A DNA stretch of 64,000 nucleotides from Micromonospora rubida (GTDB taxonomy: Bacteria; Actinomycetota; Actinomycetes; Mycobacteriales; Micromonosporaceae). Under the pieces are notes generated by a model, which was not told the DNA's origin, searched no databases, and worked only from the letters and a program-made list of their open reading frames with translations. Each line of letters opens with the position of its first letter. Positions within the stretch are counted from its first letter, which is position 1. Of the stretch, positions 17,827-24,125 are shown piece by piece. The stretch lies in the NCBI RefSeq assembly GCF_009908295.1, contig NZ_JAAALO010000001.1, forward strand, positions 186,001 through 250,000, written 5' to 3'. A program made the position numbers and the translations under genes.

Positions 17827-18035
17827 ACCGACTCCACGACGTGCGGACGAAGGCCGACGGGATGGCTTAGGTGCCGGGGGTTAGGCGGAGCGGGAGGGCT
17901 TCCGGCAGATCCGGCACCACCGTGAGCGGAAGCCGTTGCGCTAGTAACGGCGTGGATGCGCGCCTTGATCCGGGTGTCACGGCTTCGGCACTATGAGAAC
18001 CAGAACCTGTTGCGTCACGACGACCGGGAGCCTGT

Positions 18036-19526
18036 GTGGGTGCAGAACGGACGGCTCGCCGTGGAGACGCAAAAGAAGCCAAGGGACGACACAGCTACCG
18101 GCCGCTGCGACCGGCAACTCTTGTCGCAACCAGCTTGGTTCTAGTCCTGCTCGCCGCCGCAGCAGGCTTTTGGATGTGGAAAAGCTATCTCTCGCTTCCG
18201 GTGCCACAGGCAGGGACTCTCACGCCGGCACAAGAAGCCGACTTCTCCGTTCGCAGAGTTCAGCTCCAACTCGACGCTATCCGCAACGCGCTCGGCGTGG
18301 CCGCCGGTTTAGGGGCGGTGGTAGCTCTACTGTTGGCGCTGCGAAGGCAGTATGTGAAAGAACGCGTCGATGGCGAGGATCTACAGGTCAAATCTCGCTC
18401 CGCAGATATTGCCGAGACGGATGCTACCGAGAAGCGGCTGACCGAGTTGTATGTCAAGGCTGCTGAGCAGCTTGGCTCAGAAAAAGCGCCGATTAGAATG
18501 GCCGGAATCTACGCCTTGGAAAGGTTGGCTGACGGCTATCCGCAACAGAGGCAGACGATCGTCGACTTGCTTTGCTCTTATCTTCGAATGCCCTTTGAGG
18601 CCGACACCGCTGATCCTGGAAATTCATGGCTTGAGTCGGAAATGCCAGAGCATCGAGAAAGGCGCGAAGCGGCATCGCGGGAGCGGGAAGTCAGACTGAC
18701 TGTCCAGTCGGTCTTGCGGCGCCATCTCTGCGCAAAGGAATTGGGTCAGTCGGATGGCGCGATTGGCCTTGGTAAGCCGATCAGTGACGCTCCTATGGTC
18801 TATAAGTGGTGGGGAAGCCTTACTCTAAATCTTGCTGGTGCTTATCTCATTAACCTCGATCTTTCAGGCTCAAGGGTTGGAGCGGCGGTCTTCGACGGTA
18901 CCGTCTTTTCTGGCCGAACATCGTTTGCGGAAAGCGTCTGTGAACATCTCAGCTTCGTGGACTCCACCTTTGTTGACGAAGTAGATTTCTCCTTCGCCAT
19001 GTTGGAGGTGGCGAATTTTGCAAACACCAATTTCGTCGGCCCGGCTGTCTTGAGTGACATGCAATGCCACTTCCTCGACGCGGCCGGGGCGGTGTTTCAC
19101 TCGGCGGGGTCTTTCGATCGTGCCAGCTTCTTGATTGGTGCCGACTTTGGGCGGGCTGTCTTCTTCGATGAGGCCCTCTTCCGTCAAGCACAGTTTGTTG
19201 ACGGAATGAACTTCGAAGGCTGCCGATTTTCTGGCGATGCCTATTTCACCAGCTGCTCTTTCGGGCAGGCGGTCAGATTCCGTCAGGTGACAATTATGGG
19301 TCATCTCGCCTTGGACGGATCACTCGCTCCGCGCCTGCCTCTCGATAGGCATTGGTTGCCAGGTGGCTGGGAACTAGACAACGATAATACCGACGCGGTT
19401 GGCGTTTTGGTCCCAGTTTCGGTGGCCGCGCTCGGCGAGCCCGAAGACTTTCCGGCGCGCCCCTACACTGTTCCGGCATCCGAGGTGGGCTGTTGCGTTC
19501 CATCATCCCGATACATGGACTATTAA
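18036..19526 (+). CDS. Membrane-anchored pentapeptide-repeat protein
   Basis: 496 residues. Two N-terminal hydrophobic helices (about residues 29-48 and 84-102) flank a short extracellular loop. A cytoplasmic helical segment has the motif TELYVKAAEQLGSEKAPIRMAG followed by YALERLA, typical of actinobacterial pentapeptide proteins. From about residue 260 there are loose A(D/N)LXX-like five-residue repeats (LNLAGAYLINLDLSGSRV, FANTNFVGPAVL, ASFLIGADFGRAVFF) predicted to form a right-handed beta helix. GTG 18036 has no obvious ribosome-binding site. Composition is less GC-rich than the core genes. Function unknown; the helix is likely a protein- or DNA-mimic surface. Confidence 0.8.
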   Translation: MGAERTARRGDAKEAKGRHSYRPLRPATLVATSLVLVLLAAAAGFWMWKSYLSLPVPQAGTLTPAQEADFSVRRVQLQLDAIRNALGVAAGLGAVVALLLALRRQYVKERVDGEDLQVKSRSADIAETDATEKRLTELYVKAAEQLGSEKAPIRMAGIYALERLADGYPQQRQTIVDLLCSYLRMPFEADTADPGNSWLESEMPEHRERREAASREREVRLTVQSVLRRHLCAKELGQSDGAIGLGKPISDAPMVYKWWGSLTLNLAGAYLINLDLSGSRVGAAVFDGTVFSGRTSFAESVCEHLSFVDSTFVDEVDFSFAMLEVANFANTNFVGPAVLSDMQCHFLDAAGAVFHSAGSFDRASFLIGADFGRAVFFDEALFRQAQFVDGMNFEGCRFSGDAYFTSCSFGQAVRFRQVTIMGHLALDGSLAPRLPLDRHWLPGGWELDNDNTDAVGVLVPVSVAALGEPEDFPARPYTVPASEVGCCVPSSRYMDY

Positions 19527-19670
19527 GGCTCCTGCAAGGTGCCAGCTCGTACGGACCCGGCAGTACAGCAGCGATGTACAGCAACCGACGGGATCACACA
19601 CTAGACCGCTACGGCGCTCAACAGCCCGTTACACAGCGGCACCAGCCTCATCCGACCACTCTGCCGAGGT

Positions 19671-19713
19671 CTGGGGGTCAAGGGGTCGTCGGTTCGAATC
19701 CGGCCGTCCCGAC
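19671..19713 (+). repeat. tRNA-Pro(GGG) 3'-end fragment, att-like copy 1
   Basis: A 43-bp sequence identical to 20700-20742. It reads as the 3' part of a tRNA-Pro: anticodon loop CTGGGGG, 3' anticodon stem TCAAG, T-arm GTCGG-TTCGAAT-CCGGC and acceptor strand CGTCCCG with discriminator A. The 5' half of the tRNA (acceptor, D-arm, 5' anticodon stem) is absent upstream. Starting in the anticodon loop and ending at the 3' end is typical of attachment cores used by tyrosine integrases of actinomycete integrative elements such as pSAM2, which uses a tRNA-Pro gene. Confidence 0.8.
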
Positions 19714-19722
19714 GCAGGTCAG

Positions 19723-19751
19723 AGGGCTGATCCGGAAATCGGGTCGGCCCT
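19723..19751 (+). terminator. Hairpin following att-like copy 1
   Basis: AGGGC (19723-19727) with TGAT-CCG pairs with CGG-GTCG-GCCCT (to 19751), followed by TTT. A related hairpin follows copy 2 at 20761-20794, so the terminator was duplicated together with the tRNA end. Confidence 0.6.
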
Positions 19752-19965
19752 TTCGCCGTTCTGGGGACCAAGATCAGTCAGGTTGGAGCGTGCTTGGCGC
19801 TGGTTGACCAGCGGTCAAGCAAGGCCGAGCGGTGCTCAGCCTTGTTTGGCATCTCCACCGGAGCCACGTTGAAGGGAAGTGACCCCCTGTTACCTCTGCA
19901 GCGGCGGCCTGGGCATCCTGTACCCTCGCGCTGTCGTTGCCCCCGCACCTCTATGGCAGGTGTAG

Positions 19966-20454
19966 ATGTATGACGTCCGGGTCGACCTGCGGGACATCCA
20001 AGTGTTGGCGGGTGACGATGCTCCCCTCGTCGGACGGCTATGGATCCGCTTCCCTAACCAGTCCTTTCCTGGTGATGCTTGGTCCGACTTCATCGCTTCC
20101 GTAGTCAGTTCGACGGTTACGGCTCTACGCGAGACGGTAAGTGGAGACGGTGAGGGGTTCGCCTACTTTTTCGATGGGCCGTACTACGTCTACTACCGGC
20201 TTTTGCCGGCCGTTGCCCCGAGCTTGTATATCGAGGCAAATTGTGACAGAACTGGCGAGCCGTTAAGTGAGTGGGTGGGAGAGGTGCCGCTGGCGCAAGT
20301 CGTTGCTTCATGGCTCAGTGCAGTGAAAGCGATTCTTGCCCGATGTGCGGAGGCTGGTCTCTCAGGTGTGTCCGTAGCCGTACTGCAACGTTCTCAATCC
20401 GAGTTGGTAGCCATAGCCGCACAGGCTCCGTGGGCATCGAAAGACTGCGACTGA
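19966..20454 (+). CDS. Hypothetical protein between the two att-like copies
   Basis: 162 residues starting MYDVRVDLRDIQVL. An acidic, beta-containing N-terminal half (FAYFFDGPYYVYYRLLP) is followed by two predicted helices (VVASWLSAVKAILARCAEAG). No signal peptide, membrane segment or known motif. Composition is intermediate. It is the only CDS in the 1029-bp interval between the identical tRNA-Pro ends, so it may be the last passenger of a largely deleted integrative element. The 440 bp before it (19527-19965) hold only the att-like copy and its hairpin. Confidence 0.6.
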   Translation: MYDVRVDLRDIQVLAGDDAPLVGRLWIRFPNQSFPGDAWSDFIASVVSSTVTALRETVSGDGEGFAYFFDGPYYVYYRLLPAVAPSLYIEANCDRTGEPLSEWVGEVPLAQVVASWLSAVKAILARCAEAGLSGVSVAVLQRSQSELVAIAAQAPWASKDCD

Positions 20455-20585
20455 CTGAGTTCCGGGAATTTCGTCGCCTGCTCCATCTGCGGCCCTGACG
20501 GCTGGGTCTGCGAAGCGAGCGGCTGGCTAGGTGGCGCGCACGCTGGTTACGTACCACAGCAGCAGGCTTGCCGGTGCGCCGGACT

Positions 20586-20701
20586 GGGGACCACGCAGGG
20601 ACCACACGTTGTCCGCGCTAATGGACGGTGCGCTGTCGGCCGAACGGCTTGATCATGGGCATAGCGTGTGTGACGTGCGTGGACGTGTGGCGAAGCGTCC
20701 T
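20586..20701 (+). repeat. 116-bp duplicated flank, copy A
   Basis: Aligns without gaps to 22288-22403; the last 41 bases differ at only two positions, the earlier part is more diverged. Contains the octamer GGGGACCA at its left end and runs directly into att-like copy 2. Probably one end of an integrative element. Confidence 0.65.
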
Positions 20702-20742
20702 GGGGGTCAAGGGGTCGTCGGTTCGAATCCGGCCGTCCCGAC
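20700..20742 (+). repeat. tRNA-Pro(GGG) 3'-end fragment, att-like copy 2
   Basis: Identical over all 43 bp to 19671-19713. The sequence upstream (GGACGTGTGGCGAAG) faintly resembles a tRNA acceptor/D-arm start, but the D-loop and 5' anticodon stem are missing, so this is not an intact tRNA gene. GGGGACCA octamers lie on both sides (20586 and 20804). Confidence 0.8.
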
Positions 20743-20760
20743 AGGATGTAACCGCAGGTC

Positions 20761-20794
20761 AGAAGGCTGATTCGAGTAATCGGGTCGGCCTTCT
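20761..20794 (+). terminator. Hairpin following att-like copy 2
   Basis: AGAAGGC (20761-20767) pairs with GCCTTCT (20788-20794), with TGAT-TCGA/TCGG-GTCG in between; homologous to the hairpin at 19723-19751. Confidence 0.6.
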
Positions 20795-20911
20795 TGGGTT
20801 CTTGGGGACCACTGCGGTCAAGTGCGCCGTCTGGTAGCGCTCCTTGACCGCTGGTCAAGTTTCAGGTGGCTACCCGGGTCATCTGCCGAGCTGTTCGTCT
20901 TCTGGATCAAG

Positions 20912-20931
20912 GCGGCCCGCAAGCGGGCCGC
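20912..20931. repeat. GCGGCCCGC palindrome, 16-bp sequence shared with 15307-15322
   Basis: GCGGCCCGC (20912-20920), AA, GCGGGCCGC (20923-20931). The preceding GATCAAGGCGGCCCGC (20905-20920) recurs exactly at 15307-15322, just before the IS21 element, where a looser hairpin follows. It lies in the gene-free stretch 20455-21114, which otherwise holds the att-like copy 2 block. Confidence 0.55.
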
Positions 20932-21102
20932 GCCGGCCGCGCTCGGCCTGCTGGCGGCGCAAGCGCCGGCATCGGCCGGCGCGCCGGCCGATAAGGGCTT
21001 TGCCTCCGGCGGGGGCCAGACGACTCCGAGATGGAGTTGCCGAACGGTTCCGGTTCGTGGCTGGCGGGATGGCAAGAAAGGTAACAACGGTGATGATCTC
21101 AG

Positions 21103-21108
21103 TAGGAT
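21103..21108 (+). promoter_or_regulatory. Likely -10 element for a leaderless HAD-hydrolase mRNA
   Basis: TAGGAT ends six bases before ATG 21115, the same spacing as TAGGGT before the HNH gene and TAGGCT before the radical SAM gene at 51735. No Shine-Dalgarno sequence is visible. Confidence 0.45.
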
Positions 21109-21114
21109 GCTGAG

Positions 21115-21801
21115 ATGTCTCGACCAGTGATCTTCGACCTCTTCCATACCTTGATCCAAGGGGCCGACGAGGAGCGTGACCGGGTAGTCGGCGAAATGGC
21201 GGTCATGGTCGGCGTGGCTCCGGCCGAGCTGGTCGCCGCGTACCACGCCACCTGGCGGGACCGGCTGGTCCGGTGGGACGTGGAGGAGACCATCCGCATC
21301 CTCGCCGGACGCCTCGGCGGCACACCGACCGACGCCCAGGTGGCACGGGCCGGTGAGCATCGGCGAGCCCTCGGACGCCGGATGCTGGACAGCGTCTCGC
21401 CCGCCACCCTCGACGTGCTCGACGCGCTACGCGCCGATGGTCGTCCGCTGGCCCTCATCAGCAACGCCACCTCGGACACCTCCGAGCCGTGGCCGCAGAG
21501 TCCGCTTGCCCGACGGTTCGATGTCGCGATCTTCTCCTGCGATGTAGGGCTGGCCAAACCCGACCCGGCGATCTATCACCTTGCTGCCGAGCGCCTGGGG
21601 GTCGAGCCGGCGGAGTGCTTCTTCGTCGGCGACGGCTCAAACGGTGAGCTGCCCGGGGCGGCAGCGGTCGGTATGACCGTCTTCCGGACCACGGAGCACA
21701 ACGACACCGACCCCAGCTGGGGCGGGCCGGTTATCCATACCTTGGGTGAGCTGCCCGCCATACTCCGAGAGCCGTCCAAGGTCATGGAGCCGGCCGAGTA
21801 G
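21115..21801 (+). CDS. HAD-superfamily hydrolase (subfamily IA-like)
   Basis: 228 residues. Motif I is FDLFHTL near the N-terminus: the nucleophile Asp is present but the usual second Asp (DxD) is Phe, as in haloacid-dehalogenase-like rather than phosphatase members. Motif II LISNAT, motif III Lys in GLAKPDP and motif IV FFVGDGSNGE are all recognisable, with a helical cap between motifs I and II. Cytosolic; likely a phosphatase or dehalogenase-like hydrolase on a small molecule that cannot be named. It lies alone between the integrative-element scars and may be a passenger. Confidence 0.88.
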   Translation: MSRPVIFDLFHTLIQGADEERDRVVGEMAVMVGVAPAELVAAYHATWRDRLVRWDVEETIRILAGRLGGTPTDAQVARAGEHRRALGRRMLDSVSPATLDVLDALRADGRPLALISNATSDTSEPWPQSPLARRFDVAIFSCDVGLAKPDPAIYHLAAERLGVEPAECFFVGDGSNGELPGAAAVGMTVFRTTEHNDTDPSWGGPVIHTLGELPAILREPSKVMEPAE

Positions 21802-21968
21802 AGCGGTCAGTACAGCCATTCGTACAGCCAAGCCCGCCGACGGATACCGTCCGGGGCCGATGGCAGGCGACACGGCGAGCAGCTCAGCGGCAGTCACCGA
21901 TCCAGGCAGACAGCCGTCTTGATCTTTGCAAGGCAGGGGCCAACTCCGGGGCTTGCCTTTCCGCGCCT

Positions 21969-22098
21969 GCGGCCTCGCCCTGCGGCCTCGCCCTGCGGCC
22001 TCGCCCTGCGGCCTCGCCCTGCGGCCTCGCCCTGCGGCCTCGCCCTGCGGCCTCGCCCTGCGGCCTCGCCCTGCGGCCTCGCCCTGCGGCCTCGCCCT
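21969..22098. repeat. 13-bp tandem repeat, 10 perfect copies
   Basis: Unit GCGGCCTCGCCCT repeated ten times without a mismatch, followed by a partial unit. Because 13 is not a multiple of three, any frame through it cycles with a 13-residue period; no convincing gene contains it. It lies in the 600-bp stretch 21802-22401, which otherwise holds only the duplicated flank B. Perfect identity suggests recent slippage. Confidence 0.95.
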
Positions 22099-22287
22099 GC
22101 GGGCGGCCTCTGGCCGCCCTCGGGCAGCCCGCAGCGCCCGTGCCGGTTGCTCGGACCATGTACGGATTGATCTTGGTCAAGCGCCCTGAAGGGTGCTCTA
22201 GCGATGCAGGCCAGTGGGCCGGGCCCAGCTCGGCCCATACTCCATTCCTAAACCGTGTGCTGAGGTCGTCGAGCGTGTCAGAGTCCC

Positions 22288-22403
22288 GGGGACCAAGTGG
22301 GGACCACGCGGCCTGCGCGATGGTACGCGGCACGACGTCGACCGCACGGTCTGATCTTGGGGATAGCGTGCGTGACGTGCGTGGACGTGTGGCGAATCGT
22401 CCT
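22288..22403 (+). repeat. 116-bp duplicated flank, copy B
   Basis: Gapless match to 20586-20701. It carries two GGGGACCA octamers (22288 and 22299). Where copy A continues into the tRNA-Pro 3' end, copy B switches to a transposase fragment; both junctions share GGTCAAGG, suggesting a deletion between short identical sequences. Confidence 0.65.
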
Positions 22404-22487
22404 AGTGGTCAAGGCCGAGATCGGTCTTGAGTTGGCGGTAGTCGTGCTCGATGCGCCAGCGGCTCTTGGCCAGGCGTGTCGAGGGCG
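22402..22487 (-). pseudogene. Fragment of an IS701-type transposase
   Basis: The last 25 or so residues before the TAG at 22402 read STRLAKSRWRIEHDYRQLK then TDLGLDH, the conserved segment of IS701-family transposases that normally continues with FEGR. Both sides are cut: on the left by duplicated flank B, on the right by the TetR gene. It is non-functional and marks the right edge of the accessory region. Confidence 0.75.
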
Positions 22488-23111
22488 TCAGGTGGCGTCG
22501 AGGTCGGTTCTGCCCCGTTCGGGGCGTAGGACGTCGAAGGCCTTCTCCGTCAGGTCGGGCAGCAGGCCGACGCAGTCGCCGGCCACCCAGATCGCGATCG
22601 CGGCGTTCAGTGCGCCGATCGCCGCACCCGCGAGGGTGCGGGGCCGCAGGTCCATGTCGATCTCGCAGCCGAGTCGTGCCGCCAGGGCCTCCGCGACCGT
22701 CTGTTCCCAGGCGGGCTGAAGCTTCTGCCGAAAGTAGCTGCTCACCGGAGCCGAACTCGTGGAGAGCCGGGACCGCAGCATCACGGCCTGGCGGTCGCGG
22801 TCCAGGCCGTGCGCGAGGCTCAGCACCGCGGCGCGGACTGCCCGCAGCGGGTCCAGGGCCGGGTCGGCCTGCTCGACCTGACGGACCAGTTCGTCGAGCT
22901 GCCACTGCCACTCGCCGAAGAGAACCGCTTCCTTCGAGTCGAAGTGGCGGAAGAAGGTGCGCTGGGAGATGCCGACCTCGGCGACGATCTCGTCAACCGT
23001 CGTCGTCTGGTAGCCCTTCGACCGGAACAGCCGCAGCGCGGCGGCCTCGATCGCCTGCCGGGTGGCGAGCTGGCGCTGCCGCCGAGGGCCGTCCTCCGTC
23101 GAAAGCTGCAC
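22488..23111 (-). CDS. TetR/AcrR-family transcriptional regulator
   Basis: 207 residues. The N-terminal HTH is typical: AAALRLFRSKGYQTTTVDEI then GISQRTFFRHFDSKEAVLF (residues about 22-66). The C-terminal ligand domain is helical, with no catalytic features. GTG 23111 is used. It is divergent from the SDR at 23279, and the 167-bp intergenic region contains an inverted repeat suited to a TetR dimer, so it very probably represses the SDR and itself. The ligand is unknown, plausibly a substrate of the SDR. Confidence 0.92.
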   Translation of the reverse strand: MQLSTEDGPRRQRQLATRQAIEAAALRLFRSKGYQTTTVDEIVAEVGISQRTFFRHFDSKEAVLFGEWQWQLDELVRQVEQADPALDPLRAVRAAVLSLAHGLDRDRQAVMLRSRLSTSSAPVSSYFRQKLQPAWEQTVAEALAARLGCEIDMDLRPRTLAGAAIGALNAAIAIWVAGDCVGLLPDLTEKAFDVLRPERGRTDLDAT

Positions 23112-23152
23112 GAGTCGAGCATATCAGCGCGTTCGTGGCAGCTATGCCGCGT

Positions 23153-23172
23153 AGGTCAGAATGGCTTGACCT
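23153..23172. promoter_or_regulatory. Probable TetR operator
   Basis: AGGTCA (23153-23158) and TGACCT (23167-23172) form a 6-bp inverted repeat with an 8-base spacer, 42 bases upstream of the TetR start and about 107 bases from the SDR start. Confidence 0.5.
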
Positions 23173-23278
23173 GCAAATATGTGTGATTATGGGCTCTAGT
23201 CTTCGAGGCTGTTGACAGAACTGCCACCACGGCGCAGCCTGCGGAAGAAGGGTTTTCTTGATCAGGCAGGGAGTCACC

Positions 23279-24043
23279 ATGAGGTACGAGAACAAGGTCG
23301 TTCTGGTCACCGGAGGCGCGGCGGGCGTCGGGCGCGCGACGGTGCTGAAGTTCGCCGCCGAGGGTGCCAAGGTCGTCTTCACCGACCTCGACGGCAAGCT
23401 CGGCGAGGGATTCGCCGCCGAGCTCAAGGCGGCCGGCCACGACGTGCTCTTCACCGTCTCGAACGCCACCGACGAGCAGGACGTGCAGCGGCTGATCGCC
23501 ACGGTCGTGGCCACCTACGGCCGCCTCGACGTGGCCATCAACAACGTCGGGAACATGGCCGGCGGCGACCGGGTGGGGTTGAAGCTGCACGAGACCCCGG
23601 CGGCGGCGTTCGAAGGCACCCTGTCGGTCAGCCTGCGCAGCACCTTCTACGCGATGAAGTACGAGATCGAGCAGATGCTCAAGCAGGGCGGCGGTGTCAT
23701 CGCAAACACCGTCTCGGTGGCCGGCATGATGGTCTTCCCCGGCGCCTCGACCGCGTACGGCGCGGCCAAGGCCGGCGGCATCCATCTCACCCGGACCGCC
23801 GCCACCCAGTACGCCCAGGACAACATCCGGATCAACGCGGTGGCCCCGGGCGTCATCGAGACGCCCGGCATGCGGGCGGCGGTCACCCCCGAGGTGTACG
23901 CGGGAGCGGCCGGAGCCCACCCGATGAACCGCCTGATGGTGGCCGATGAGATCGCCGACGCGTTCCTCTACCTCTGCTCGGACGCGGCCTCCGCGGTCAC
24001 CGGCGTCATCCTGCCGGTGGACGGCGGCGCCACGGCGGCCTGA
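23279..24043 (+). CDS. Short-chain dehydrogenase/reductase
   Basis: 254 residues, classical SDR length. TGGAAGVG nucleotide-binding loop at residues about 12-19, acidic residue in FTDLDG after beta-2 (favours NAD(H)), INNVGN in place of the usual NNAG, catalytic Ser in NTVSVAG and YGAAK with the catalytic Tyr and Lys. The C-terminus VTGVILPVDGG is typical. AGGGAG (23268-23273) fixes ATG 23279; an upstream ATG at 23258 is less well placed. Likely oxidises or reduces a hydroxyl/keto group on an unknown substrate; regulated by the divergent TetR. Confidence 0.92.
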   Translation: MRYENKVVLVTGGAAGVGRATVLKFAAEGAKVVFTDLDGKLGEGFAAELKAAGHDVLFTVSNATDEQDVQRLIATVVATYGRLDVAINNVGNMAGGDRVGLKLHETPAAAFEGTLSVSLRSTFYAMKYEIEQMLKQGGGVIANTVSVAGMMVFPGASTAYGAAKAGGIHLTRTAATQYAQDNIRINAVAPGVIETPGMRAAVTPEVYAGAAGAHPMNRLMVADEIADAFLYLCSDAASAVTGVILPVDGGATAA

Positions 24044-24125
24044 GGTTGCCACCGCGCTTGTCGCGGGGCGGCGGGACGTTGGCGATCAGTGTCTATCCGC
24101 TTTCCACCGGAGCGAACCTCCGTGT

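Noticed and set aside
19671..20742. Functional tRNA-Pro genes
   Set aside because: Neither copy has a 5' acceptor strand, D-arm or 5' anticodon stem that could fold.
21969..22098. CRISPR array
   Set aside because: Units are 13 bp and contiguous, with no spacers and no cas genes in the window.
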